From Thermostichus sp047462415 (lineage in GTDB: Bacteria; Cyanobacteriota; Cyanobacteriia; Thermostichales; Thermostichaceae): a stretch of 64,000 nt of DNA. The notes below the pieces were generated by a model, which worked only from the letters and a program-made list of their open reading frames with translations, was not told where the DNA came from and did not search any database. Shown one piece after another: positions 37,014 through 46,535 of the stretch (positions within the stretch are counted from its first letter, which is position 1; each line of letters starts with the position of its first letter). A program made the position numbers and the translations under genes. Location of the stretch: NCBI RefSeq assembly GCF_047462415.1, contig NZ_JANSJE010000009.1, positions 1 to 64,000 of the forward strand. Direction: 5' to 3'.

Positions 37014-38420
37014 ATGAACGGAGGGGAGTTGCCTTTGACGGCAGAAGTATTGCGCTGGCTGGCGGGCGGACAGTTGCCAGAGCGCCTGGAGCGGGCGGTG
37101 CGTCTGTGGGTGCTGCTCCAGTGCCTCTATGGCGAAAACCGCTGGCCGGATCTGCCGCAGACCTTTGGCTACACCCACATCCGCGATCGTCTCTTCTCGC
37201 CCCACCACCCCAAGCAGGATTTGCCCCATGGGATCGCCTGCCCAGATCCCGGCTGCATTTGCCAGAAGCCCCTGAGCTTTTGGCTAAAGGATCCCGACCT
37301 GGTGGCCGCCTTGAAAGCTGAAGTTCCCCATCTGGAGACGCTGCTGGCTAGCCGGCCCTTTTTCAAGACCCACCGCACCCTGCGCAAAGAGCTGGACTAC
37401 CTGGCCGCCCGGGGCTGGCTGCAGCCAATCGAGGCCAACTCCAAGCGAAGAGATAACTTTCGCTGCCGCGCCGCCGGGGATCGCCCCTCCTTGCCGACGG
37501 CTGCCTCGGCCTTGACGTTGTCGGGCGGCCAGCTTGAGCAGATCTACCACGTCCTCAGCGACGTGGCCTTTGTGCATCCCGACGTGCAGGTGTTGCTGGA
37601 CGATATCTGGAGAGGTCATCAACACCGGCAGCGGCGGCTGTTTGTCTGGTTTGAATACATCCTCTCCGACGAACAGCAGGAGCGGGTGGACGAATACCAA
37701 AACCAGCTAGAGGCCTTCTGGACAAAACCGGCGGCAGGGCTGATCCGCTTTGATTACGAAACCCGCCAGCACGGGATCCAAAGGGTTTTCACCTACCCGG
37801 TTTGCCTGTTTTATGCCCGCCGCGCCAAGTATTTGGCGGCCTTTGGTCAGCTCCCGCAGGCTGCCGGATCCCTGGGCTGGCACAACTTTCGCCTGGATCG
37901 CATTTGCTCGCCTCGCCTGACGGTGGTGCCCTGGTCTGACCCTGCGGTGCCGGCAGAGCTAGTGGCCCGCCAGAAGCAGGGGAACCTGCCCACCCCCGAA
38001 GCGGTGCAAGCGGCCTGGGAAGAGGCCTGGGGATCTGATTTCTATCTGCCCAAGGCGCTCTTGATTTTGCGCTTTGCGCCGGAGTTTGCCCGCCGCTACG
38101 TGGACAACACGGTGCGCCACCCCACCTTCCAGCCCATTGCCTACGAGCGGATCCCGGCTTTGGTGCGGCGGGAGGTGGCCGATGCGGGGGAACGGGAAAA
38201 GATCCTGCACATTCTCCGGCAGAGGCCGGCCAGCGACCGCTACTTCCGCGCCTATGTGCGGGTGGGAGACACCAATTTCACCATGCGCCTGCGGGACTGG
38301 CGACCCAACGGCGAAGTGATTGCCCCTCTGGCCTATCGGGAACAGATGGCCCAAGAAGCGCAGGCAGAGCTGGGGTTTTACCGGCCCGAGTTGGCCCTTG
38401 CCAAACCCGCCTGCCCATGA
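37014..38420 (+). CDS. CRISPR-associated WYL-like protein (TIGR03985-type)
   Basis: A 468-residue protein resembling the TIGR03985 CRISPR-associated family of cyanobacteria. The N-terminal third is helical, with a Cys-containing patch (GIACPDPGCICQ) and LRKELDYLAARGWLQ, which looks like a winged-helix. The middle (RLFVWFEYILSD...RAKYLAAFG...NFRLDRI) resembles a WYL ligand-binding domain. WYL proteins often regulate CRISPR or phage-defence loci. ATG 37014 follows GGAGGGGGGAG and is chosen over a TTG at 36984. Its stop overlaps the cas1 start (ATGA), so it is the first gene of the cas1-cas2 transcript. Confidence 0.7.
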   Translation: MNGGELPLTAEVLRWLAGGQLPERLERAVRLWVLLQCLYGENRWPDLPQTFGYTHIRDRLFSPHHPKQDLPHGIACPDPGCICQKPLSFWLKDPDLVAALKAEVPHLETLLASRPFFKTHRTLRKELDYLAARGWLQPIEANSKRRDNFRCRAAGDRPSLPTAASALTLSGGQLEQIYHVLSDVAFVHPDVQVLLDDIWRGHQHRQRRLFVWFEYILSDEQQERVDEYQNQLEAFWTKPAAGLIRFDYETRQHGIQRVFTYPVCLFYARRAKYLAAFGQLPQAAGSLGWHNFRLDRICSPRLTVVPWSDPAVPAELVARQKQGNLPTPEAVQAAWEEAWGSDFYLPKALLILRFAPEFARRYVDNTVRHPTFQPIAYERIPALVRREVADAGEREKILHILRQRPASDRYFRAYVRVGDTNFTMRLRDWRPNGEVIAPLAYREQMAQEAQAELGFYRPELALAKPACP

Positions 38421-39185
38421 CCACCCTCTATTTAACCGAGCCGGGTACCGTGGTTCACTGCCAGAACCAAAGCTTGCTCATTCGGCGCCGCGGCCAAGAG
38501 CAGCTTTGCCGCCTGGCCGAACTAGAGCTAGTGGTGGTACTGCCCGGGATCCAGTTGACCGCCGCCGCTCTGGCCCAACTGCTGGATCGCAGCGTGGAAA
38601 CGATAGTTGGATCGCGCCGCCACTTGCCCAGAGCGGGAAGCCCTGATGGGTCTGGAGGGCCATTGTGCCCGCATCTATTACCAAGCTCTCCAGCACTGCT
38701 TCTCGCCCGAGTGGAACTTCAGAGGCCGCAACCGCCAGCCGCCCCTCGACCCGATTAACGCGCTCCTCAGTTGGGGCTACGGGGTGCTGCTGGCACGGGT
38801 GTTCCCGGCAGCCGTCATGGCCGGCTTGGATCCCTACCTGGGCTTTTTCCACACCAATTTGCCCTATCGCCCCAACCTAGTGCTGGATCTGATGGAAGAG
38901 TTTCGGCCCTTGGTAGTGGATTGGGCCGTAATCCAGCTCATCAAGGCTGGCCTGCTCACCCCGGAAGATTTCGAGCCGTCGCCGGATGGGACAGGCGTAT
39001 GGCTGGGATCCCTGGCCAAAAAGCTGTTTTTGGGTGAGCTGGAGCGCCGCTTCCGCCAGCCGTTGCTCTATCCTCCCCAGTCGCGTCGCCTAGCCCTGAG
39101 CCAAATTGTGCTGGAGCAAGCCCGCTGGCTGGGCCGTTGCCTGGTGAGCGGCAACCTGGAGTACGAAGCAATGGAGCTGCGCTGA
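38417..39185 (+). pseudogene. cas1: cas1 with internal deletion and frameshift
   Basis: Two frames encode the two ends of one Cas1 integrase. 38417 to ~38602 gives the N-terminal beta domain (MTTLYLTEPGTVVHCQNQSL to LLDRSVETI). From ~38607 the +1 frame gives the helical domain with the metal ligands Glu (ALMGLEGH), His (GFFHTNLPY) and Asp/Glu (LDLMEEFRP). About 75-80 codons expected between them, compared with the usual ~330-residue Cas1, are missing and the frames do not join. The product cannot be a normal Cas1, so spacer acquisition from this locus is probably dead unless another Cas1 acts in trans. The 3' end overlaps the cas2 ATG. Confidence 0.85.
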
Positions 39186-39463
39186 TGCTGTGGTTGGTTT
39201 GCTACGACGTGGTGGACGATAAGCGCCGACACCAGTTGGCCAAGTGCCTGGAGCAGTGCTGCCAGCGAGTGCAACGCTCCGTTTTTGAATGCCCCCTGGA
39301 CACTGCCGAGCTGGAAGAGAAGCTGGAAAAGTCGTGGCTGCCTCTGCTCAACCTCCAGGAAGATAGCCTGCGGGCCTACCCTCTGGATGCCAGCGCCAAA
39401 CAACGCACCAAGGTCTTCGGGGGGCCTCCCCCCTACGAGCCGCCGGACTACCTCATTTTTTGA
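39185..39463 (+). CDS. cas2: CRISPR-associated protein Cas2
   Basis: A 92-residue Cas2 with the ferredoxin-like start MLWLVCYDVVDDKRRHQLA (acidic residue at the YD position), QRSVFECPLD and a proline-rich end PPPYEPPDYLIF. ATG 39185 overlaps the cas1 stop as TGATG, the usual coupling. Intact, in contrast to cas1. It immediately precedes the leader of the array. Confidence 0.92.
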   Translation: MLWLVCYDVVDDKRRHQLAKCLEQCCQRVQRSVFECPLDTAELEEKLEKSWLPLLNLQEDSLRAYPLDASAKQRTKVFGGPPPYEPPDYLIF

Positions 39464-39737
39464 GGTTCTCAGCTCGGCCAAAATTGTAAAGTTTTGTGCG
39501 CAATCCGTCGGGGCGAGCCATTGCTAGCTTTTCTTTGCCGGCGCCAGTTTTTAAGAGGGATCTAGTAGCTTTTGCCGGGATTGGCGCGAAAATGTAGCAT
39601 AATGCCCCTAAAAGAGCGAATTCTCCGACTTGCGCTTATTTGCCAAAGCGATGTTAATATCTGTGTCGGGAAGTCTCCGTACTCCCTCGCAAACGCACCT
39701 TGAAAACCGCATGAGTTCAGGCTTTTCCGGGGGTAGG
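39464..39737 (+). promoter_or_regulatory. CRISPR leader with candidate promoter
   Basis: A 274-base, relatively AT-rich stretch between cas2 and the first repeat. TTGCCG (39572-39577) and TAGCAT (39595-39600) are 17 bases apart and could drive pre-crRNA transcription rightward, starting ~130 bases before repeat 1. Its position between cas2 and the array marks the repeat-1 side as the leader end. Confidence 0.6.
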
Positions 39738-42605
39738 GTTGATCCCTACCTTTTCCCCGCAAGGGGACGGAAACACCACCCGCTCACCAATCCCATACCC
39801 AGGAACGTACATGGTTGATCCCTACCTTTTCCCCGCAAGGGGACGGAAACCCGCCCCTTGCAGGGCACGCTCCACCTCGGACTGGGTCAGGTTGATCCCT
39901 ACCTTTTCCCCGCAAGGGGACGGAAACTTGTCTGAGTTGGGTAATGACGTCCTCGGGGACGTCCCGTTGATCCCTACCTTTTCCCCGCAAGGGGACGGAA
40001 ACGTCTGGCCCCCTTGCTTGCGGGTGGCCAAGGCGCCTGGTTGATCCCTACCTTTTCCCCGCAAGGGGACGGAAACTTCCTTCTTCTTTTTCTTCCGCTG
40101 AGGCTGTTGGGCTTCGTTGATCCCTACCTTTTCCCCGCAAGGGGACGGAAACGGGCGGCAGAAACTGCATCTGGACACGGAAGCAACGTTGATCCCTACC
40201 TTTTCCCCGCAAGGGGACGGAAACCTCTCGCCCAACGCCGGTGCCGCGCCGCCAGCCTCTGTTGATCCCTACCTTTTCCCCGCAAGGGGACGGAAACGGT
40301 CTTTGGCGTCCACCCAAAGCCCCTGGATCTCGGGTTGATCCCTACCTTTTCCCCGCAAGGGGACGGAAACTTGAAGCCCCGCACGAAGGATTGGACGACC
40401 GAGATGATGTGTTGATCCCTACCTTTTCCCCGCAAGGGGACGGAAACTCCCCCGTGTAGGGGTCGTGGGTATCGCCGGGCTCCAGGTTGATCCCTACCTT
40501 TTCCCCGCAAGGGGACGGAAACCCGGTCGTAACTGGGTGAATCGGTGAGGGGCAAGCCAAGCGTTGATCCCTACCTTTTCCCCGCAAGGGGACGGAAACG
40601 TCGGGTGCTCGATCCGGCTGCAGAAATAGTAGGAGGAATCGTTGATCCCTACCTTTTCCCCGCAAGGGGACGGAAACCGTTTTAACCGCTTACTGAAACC
40701 CGCACTCAGCGGGGTTGATCCCTACCTTTTCCCCGCAAGGGGACGGAAACCACCGCCTGGGGCGTCGGCTCGACGCCGTAGACGGCGGCCAGGTTGATCC
40801 CTACCTTTTCCCCGCAAGGGGACGGAAACAGCATTTGATAGTGCTGCTCTGGGTAGCGTTCCAAGGGTTGATCCCTACCTTTTCCCCGCAAGGGGACGGA
40901 AACAACGCTTGAACGTTGAGCCGCGTGGGCCGACGTGGTCGAGTTGATCCCTACCTTTTCCCCGCAAGGGGACGGAAACCCTGGGCGTCGTCGCCCTTGG
41001 CGTCCAGGTTCTTCCGGAGAGTTGATCCCTACCTTTTCCCCGCAAGGGGACGGAAACACGCGCTGGTTTTCCGGAATCCAGCGCAGTTGAGTCATGGCCA
41101 GGTTGATCCCTACCTTTTCCCCGCAAGGGGACGGAAACGCTGCGATAGCCGCTCGCGATGAGCGGTGACAATCTCTGTTGATCCCTACCTTTTCCCCGCA
41201 AGGGGACGGAAACACCTTGCGTGCAGCCTGCAGCTGGGCCACCAGGTCTTCGTGTTGATCCCTACCTTTTCCCCGCAAGGGGACGGAAACACGCCTCGGC
41301 GTAGTCGACCTTAGCGGTGTCGCCCTCAAGTGTTGATCCCTACCTTTTCCCCGCAAGGGGACGGAAACGGCGCGGTGGCGCTGGAGGGCGAAGCCGAGTG
41401 GACGAGCGACGTTGATCCCTACCTTTTCCCCGCAAGGGGACGGAAACGGCGCGGTGGCGCTGGAGGGCGAAGCCGAGTGGACGAGCGACGTTGATCCCTA
41501 CCTTTTCCCCGCAAGGGGACGGAAACGCAGGATCCCGGCTTTGAAAGCTGTAGAGAACAAAAGGTTGATCCCTACCTTTTCCCCGCAAGGGGACGGAAAC
41601 GGCGTAGGGACAGCTGAGAGAATTTTTCGCCCTGGGGTTGATCCCTACCTTTTCCCCGCAAGGGGACGGAAACGCGTACCTCCAAAGAACAAAAGGGGGT
41701 GGCTTCTGCCAGTTGATCCCTACCTTTTCCCCGCAAGGGGACGGAAACTTGCCTGCCCAGCCGTTCTCAATAGCCTCGGATAGCCCCTCGTTGATCCCTA
41801 CCTTTTCCCCGCAAGGGGACGGAAACCGCGGCTCGATAAGAGCCACGTTGGTTGCTCCCAATGTTGATCCCTACCTTTTCCCCGCAAGGGGACGGAAACC
41901 CATAAGCAGCGCTTCGGCTGCTTGGCCGTTAAGCAAACGCGTTGATCCCTACCTTTTCCCCGCAAGGGGACGGAAACTTCATCTTGGCTCCTTGGGCCTC
42001 AGCCCTGATTGATGTTGATCCCTACCTTTTCCCCGCAAGGGGACGGAAACAGCGGCAAGACCTCATCCGGCCCCAGGAGACAAACCCGGTAGCGCGTTGA
42101 TCCCTACCTTTTCCCCGCAAGGGGACGGAAACCGGTGTTGGCGCTGGTCCTTGTAAAACTCCGCGATGTGTACTAGTTGATCCCTACCTTTTCCCCGCAA
42201 GGGGACGGAAACTCCTCAGAGTTGTCCGGCTCGTTCTCCTCTAGGGGAGTGCCGTTGATCCCTACCTTTTCCCCGCAAGGGGACGGAAACCGTGGGCGTT
42301 GAACCGAAACGGCGCGTTAGCCGTAGCGTTTGTTGATCCCTACCTTTTCCCCGCAAGGGGACGGAAACAGAGGCGGCTGGCGGCACGCACGGCGGCGCGA
42401 CACTCCTCAATGTTGATCCCTACCTTTTCCCCGCAAGGGGACGGAAACGTAAGGGAAATCGACAGCGACATCGACCCCGATTTGATCCAGAAGTTGATCC
42501 CTACCTTTTCCCCGCAAGGGGACGGAAACCCCAAGACGGTCTCCCCCGTTTGGGGGTTCAACCGCTCTGTTGATCCCTACCTTTTCCCCGCAAGGGGACG
42601 GAAAC
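39738..42605 (+). CRISPR. CRISPR array, 38 repeats and 37 spacers
   Basis: Repeat units of 37 bp begin GTTGATCCCTACC and end GGGGACGGAAAC, with a CCCC-GCAA-GGGG hairpin in the middle. By reading every unit I count 38 copies, apparently all identical, separated by 37 spacers of 35-45 bp. The last eight bases (ACGGAAAC) would be the 5' handle of mature crRNAs after Cas6 cleavage at the base of the stem, as in type III/I systems. Spacers 22 (41369-41410) and 23 (41448-41489) are identical. No terminal repeat decay is visible at 42569-42605. Apparent ORFs with FPSPCGEKVGIN or DPYLFPARGRK are just the repeats translated. Confidence 0.99.
41369..41489 (+). repeat. Tandemly duplicated spacer-repeat unit in the array
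   Basis: The 42-bp spacers at 41369-41410 and 41448-41489 are identical base for base, and both are followed by a normal repeat, giving a 79-bp tandem duplication. Recombination between repeats is the simplest origin, rather than two independent acquisitions. Confidence 0.97.
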
Positions 42606-42668
42606 TAGGCACCTTGGGCAAAGACAGTCTCAGGGCTTACGGCTTTTTCCGACTTCTAGGCGGGATCC

Positions 42669-43820
42669 TTATCGAGCAGATGAGGGATCCATCGTGTCGG
42701 GTGCAGAATGGAGAGCTCGCCGGGCCAGTTTGACATAGGTCTTCACCGTCTCGTAGGGCATCTCCAGGTCGGCGGCAATCTGCTGCAAGCTCTCTCCTAG
42801 CTCTCGTCGGGCCAAGATTGTTGCCCAAAGTTGGGCCGTCTTTTCGGCGCGGGATCCCCCTTGGCGTTGCCGCTGACTGAGGAAGAGGGCGCTCAGCTCC
42901 TCGATGCGCCGGGCCAGTTGCTCTTCCCGGCAAAGGACGGGGGTGGCGGGCAGCTCTTCGGCCAGCCAACCGAGGCGGGTTTGCCCCAGCCCAAAGGGGG
43001 TTTTGTGGCCGGTGCCGCAGTAGGGGGCGAAGTGGATCAGGGCCTGGAGCTGCTGCTGCAACAGTTCAGACGCGCGGGAGGAGACCGCCAACTGTACACA
43101 GCCAACGAAGCCCGTCACGGATCCCTGGCGCCCGGCGGTGGTTTTAACCGATTCCAGCCGGTGCCGCTGGATGACCACTTCCCCATCCACCCAATCCAGA
43201 AAAGGCTCCACCTCGATGGGCAGGCCGGAAAAATCGTTCCAACGGCGCAAATAGCTGTGGAACAGGTTGCGAGGCACCGGCAGCGGCAAATGGTGGCCGC
43301 GGTGGCGAAAGCTGGTGGGCGAGATGAAAGAGAGGCTCCAGGAGCGATGGACAAGGGGCTGCTCCAGCAGTTGACGGTAGGTGCGCGGGGGGATCGAGAT
43401 CTTCCATCCCAGGATTTGCAGCGGGGATCCGCGCAACTCCAGCCAGGGGGGCAGCCGTCGGCACCATTCCCGCAGCCACTCCACCACTTGGGGGTTGAGG
43501 GCGGTGATCGACCAGCGGAAGGGGATCTGGGGCGGGATCAGCAGTCGCCCACTCTGCTCGCGCAAGGGCCCCATCAGCCGGGAGAGGGTGAAGGGTTTTT
43601 CCGATTCTCCGTCGTGCAAATAGGCAGATAGCTGCGGATCCATCTGCTGCACCTCGCCCAAAAACCAGGCGTGCAGCCCTTTAGCGTAGTGGGGATCCAA
43701 CAGGTAGGGCTGAGGGGCCTGCACTTCCAGGGTGATCCCCACCAGCTCGGATCCCGCCGGCCACTTGCCGCTTTCTGCTCCGGCGATGGGTGGCTCTGAA
43801 AAACTCAACTTGGTCAGCAT
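42669..43820 (-). CDS. cas6: Cas6 pre-crRNA endoribonuclease with C-terminal HTH-like extension
   Basis: A 383-residue protein. The first ~275 residues are a Cas6 RAMP: two ferredoxin-like halves ending in the Gly-rich loop FAPYCGTGHKTPFGLGQTRLGW. A further ~110 residues follow, including ESLQQIAADLEMPYETVKTYVKLARRAL, which reads as a helix-turn-helix of the sigma-region-4/LuxR kind. Cas6 normally ends soon after the Gly-rich loop. It would cut the array repeats to make crRNAs. It is convergent with the array end and divergent from cas10. ATG 43820 is chosen over a TTG at 43853, and neither has a strong ribosome site. Confidence 0.85.
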   Translation of the reverse strand: MLTKLSFSEPPIAGAESGKWPAGSELVGITLEVQAPQPYLLDPHYAKGLHAWFLGEVQQMDPQLSAYLHDGESEKPFTLSRLMGPLREQSGRLLIPPQIPFRWSITALNPQVVEWLREWCRRLPPWLELRGSPLQILGWKISIPPRTYRQLLEQPLVHRSWSLSFISPTSFRHRGHHLPLPVPRNLFHSYLRRWNDFSGLPIEVEPFLDWVDGEVVIQRHRLESVKTTAGRQGSVTGFVGCVQLAVSSRASELLQQQLQALIHFAPYCGTGHKTPFGLGQTRLGWLAEELPATPVLCREEQLARRIEELSALFLSQRQRQGGSRAEKTAQLWATILARRELGESLQQIAADLEMPYETVKTYVKLARRALHSAPDTMDPSSAR

Positions 43821-44240
43821 AGGCCCAGCCAATTTTTGCTCATCCCCAGTCAATAGCAGCCCCTATCCAAAATCAACCCAGAGCCACTTTTCCTTTGAGA
43901 GGATTTGAGAAGGGATCCCTTCCAATTTGCTTTACCTTTAAATCGCTGGCTGGGCCAACCGAAAAAAGTCTTGAATCTGTTGGCAATGGATCTAAATCGG
44001 CCTATACTGTCTCCCAGTCTGGAGTAGCAAAATGCAACCATCAGTCACTGCTGTCGCCTCTCTCTGTCGGCTGCGATTCTCTGCCCGCGTGGCTGCTATG
44101 GCCGACGCCGTCTTTTTGAAGCGCCTTTGGTTTTTATGAAGGATTTGTGAAGTTCAAGGATCGCCCCAGTCAAAAGTCGGGTTCGGATTTGCCCGCAGGC
44201 ACAGAAGCTGCGTTCTATTCTTTTTTGCCAGGTGTTGTCC
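43821..44240 (+). promoter_or_regulatory. cas6-cas10 divergent region with a strong promoter for the effector operon
   Basis: TTGGCA (43980-43985) and TATACT (44003-44008) are 17 bases apart, a good sigma-70-type promoter reading toward cas10. It is followed at 44011-44024 by an inverted CTCC/GGAG pair that could bind a regulator. Transcription from about 44015 would leave a ~225-base untranslated leader before cas10. The part nearer cas6 (43821-43975) shows no clear site. Confidence 0.6.
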
Positions 44241-46535
44241 ATGACCGCTACCTCCTCTACCTCCCCCGTGCCCATCGCCTTGGCCTGGTGCCTGGCTTGG
44301 GGAGAAGGGCGGGATCCCCAATTCCCCTTGCCGATTCTGCAGCAGATGTGCGCAGCCATCCGCACCGACGACGCAGCCGGGATCCCGGAAGCGCTGCAAC
44401 CTCTTTGGGCGCAGGTGCGCCAATTTCAGGAGAGCGTGGCGGCAGCAACCTTTCCCAAAACCTTGGCAGAGCTGCAATCGCGCTATCCGGAGCTGTGGCG
44501 GCAGACCACCCGCATCGGCTTGGTTTACGGGGGGGCCACCAAGATCAAGGGCTACGTTTTCGAGTCCGCCAAACTGCCGGAAATCCGCGGCGCCTCGGCC
44601 CTGTTGGATCGCATTAACCTGGTGGATCTGCCCGCCTTCTTCGGGGATCCTGAGCAAACCTACTTGGGGTGGGAAGCCTTGGGGGAGGAGTCTCAAGCAG
44701 AGCTAAGGGACTACGTGAACCGGCGGATCCGGCCCTGGCTGCAGCAGCACTACCCGGCTTTGGCGCAGGCTCTTATTCCGGAGCTCCTCATCTACTCCAC
44801 CGGCGGCAACCTCTTGGCCTTCTGTCCGGCGGCCTATGTGGACGACCTCTGCGAGGCCATTGAGCGCCGCTACACCGAAGAAACCCTCACCGCCAACGCC
44901 TGTGCCGTGGGATCCGCCTTTCGGCTGCTGGAGCTGCGCTACGGCCTGCTGCGGGATCCCATCGAACGCACCCCTTGGCTGGACTGGTTGGCCCAACACC
45001 AGGCCCACCCCCTGGTGAGGGCCTACTTTGGAGATGGCAGCGAAGCCGGCTTCCAGACCCGCAAAAGTTTCAACGAGCTGGTGGGCCACCTGGCTGCCCG
45101 CTTCCAGCACCGCCGCAACGGCAATCCGGATCCCGGTCGTCCCAGCCGCGCCCATCCTGCCTTTTTTGAAACCCACCCCTACCTGCGCCGCGACAGCACC
45201 GACCGCCGCCCGGCCCTGGCCAAAGCCGACCTGCCAGGTCAGCCCTGGCTCTCAGAGGCTACGGCCCGCAAAGCGCTGGTGGGCCGCCAGGCCAAGCGCC
45301 TGGAGACGGGCCAGCAGGGGTGGTTCCGCAAATTCCCCAATTGGGATCCCGGCTTTGTGGAAAGCTGGGTAACGCGATTTGCCCGCTTCCTCGACTCTCC
45401 CGCCGGCGAGCCCTACCGGGAGCGCTATTTGCAGCCCTACAGGGGATCCGGCCCCGGCGAGGCGCAATCGCTGCGGGAAGTGGCCAACGCCAGCCAGGGC
45501 TTTGTGGCCTACCTCTACGCCGACGGCAACAATATGGGCGGCTACGTGCAGCAGATCCAAACCCCAGAGGCCTACCGGCAATTTAGCCACGACGTTTCCG
45601 AGGCCACGGAACAAGCCGTTTACCGCGCCCTTGCCCAGCACCTGCAGGCGCACCGGCTGCGGGGCCTGCCGCCGGATCCAGAAACCGGCAGAGACCGCAA
45701 CGGCGAGTGGATCCACCCCTTCGAGATCCTGACCATCGGCGGGGACGATGTGCTGATGGTGGTGCCGGCCCACAAGGCTCTGGAGATCGCCGCCACCTTT
45801 TGTGAGCAATTCGAGCAGATCCTGCTGGCCAAATCGGCCACCTACGCCGCTCGCTCCCTCGGCCAGGTGCCGCACCGCTACCCGGCCGACAGCCCAGACC
45901 AGCTCTGCCGGCTCTCCACCTCGGCAGGCGTGCTGTTTGCCTCGGAAGACACCCCCATCTACTATGCCGAAAGGCTGACCGAACAACTGTTGAAATCTGC
46001 CAAAAGCCGCGCCAAAAAGCTGAAGCCCCGCGACCAAGACTTCTCGGTGGCTACCATCGACTTTCTCTCTTTGAAATCGGTGACTTTGATCGCCTCCAGC
46101 ATCCAGGATTTTCGCCAGCAGGCCCTGGAGATCCGCCAGAACGGCCACCTCCTCAAGCTCTACGCCGGCCCCTACACCGTCCCGGAGATCCGCGGGCTGC
46201 TGAGAACGGTGCAAGCTTTGCAGGCGGCGGATTTTCCCCGCTCCCAGCTCTACCAAATCCGCAGCTTTTTGGAAAAAGGCAAGCGCACCGCCACCCTCAA
46301 CTACCTCTACTTCCGCACCCGGCTGGGCCAAAAAGGGCAGCCGCTGATCGAGGCCTTTGAACGCACCTGGTGCAAGGCCAAAACCAACGACGGCCACCTC
46401 CCCCCCTGGATGTACGTGGCGGCGGAGGGGGAACCCACCTACGAGACCATCTGGCGAGATCTGGTGGATCTGTACGCTTTTGTGCAAAAACAGCCCCAGG
46501 TCGAGGGCCGGCCCGTTCCTGTGGAGGTGAAGTGA
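44241..46535 (+). CDS. cas10: Type III Cas10, HD-less, with cyclase motif
   Basis: A 764-residue large subunit. The first Palm has KGYVFESAKLPEIRGASALLD and YLYADGNNMGG (Asp428). The second Palm carries the cyclase motif GGDD at 500-503 (TIGGDDVLM). No HD nuclease motif is found at the N-terminus, as in subtype III-D. An intact GGDD predicts that it makes cyclic oligoadenylates on target RNA binding, and these are the ligand class of CARF and Csx3 proteins, both encoded in this locus. ATG 44241 is chosen; a GTG nine bases upstream is possible. Its stop overlaps the next ATG (TGATG). Confidence 0.9.
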   Translation: MTATSSTSPVPIALAWCLAWGEGRDPQFPLPILQQMCAAIRTDDAAGIPEALQPLWAQVRQFQESVAAATFPKTLAELQSRYPELWRQTTRIGLVYGGATKIKGYVFESAKLPEIRGASALLDRINLVDLPAFFGDPEQTYLGWEALGEESQAELRDYVNRRIRPWLQQHYPALAQALIPELLIYSTGGNLLAFCPAAYVDDLCEAIERRYTEETLTANACAVGSAFRLLELRYGLLRDPIERTPWLDWLAQHQAHPLVRAYFGDGSEAGFQTRKSFNELVGHLAARFQHRRNGNPDPGRPSRAHPAFFETHPYLRRDSTDRRPALAKADLPGQPWLSEATARKALVGRQAKRLETGQQGWFRKFPNWDPGFVESWVTRFARFLDSPAGEPYRERYLQPYRGSGPGEAQSLREVANASQGFVAYLYADGNNMGGYVQQIQTPEAYRQFSHDVSEATEQAVYRALAQHLQAHRLRGLPPDPETGRDRNGEWIHPFEILTIGGDDVLMVVPAHKALEIAATFCEQFEQILLAKSATYAARSLGQVPHRYPADSPDQLCRLSTSAGVLFASEDTPIYYAERLTEQLLKSAKSRAKKLKPRDQDFSVATIDFLSLKSVTLIASSIQDFRQQALEIRQNGHLLKLYAGPYTVPEIRGLLRTVQALQAADFPRSQLYQIRSFLEKGKRTATLNYLYFRTRLGQKGQPLIEAFERTWCKAKTNDGHLPPWMYVAAEGEPTYETIWRDLVDLYAFVQKQPQVEGRPVPVEVK

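Noticed and set aside
38417..39185. Programmed frameshift producing full Cas1.
   Set aside because: A frameshift alone would not restore the ~75-80 missing codons.
39738..42605. Self-targeting spacers.
   Set aside because: By eye no spacer matched other parts of the window; only a full search against genome and viruses could decide.
39739..42733. Many 60-216 codon open frames on both strands inside the array (FPSPCGEKVGIN, DPYLFPARGRK repeats).
   Set aside because: They are the CRISPR repeat translated in different frames; they have no start signals and no non-repeat content beyond spacers.
44241..44700. An HD nuclease domain in Cas10.
   Set aside because: No His-Asp pair with suitable context in the N-terminal ~150 residues; DNA cleavage by this Cas10 is not expected.
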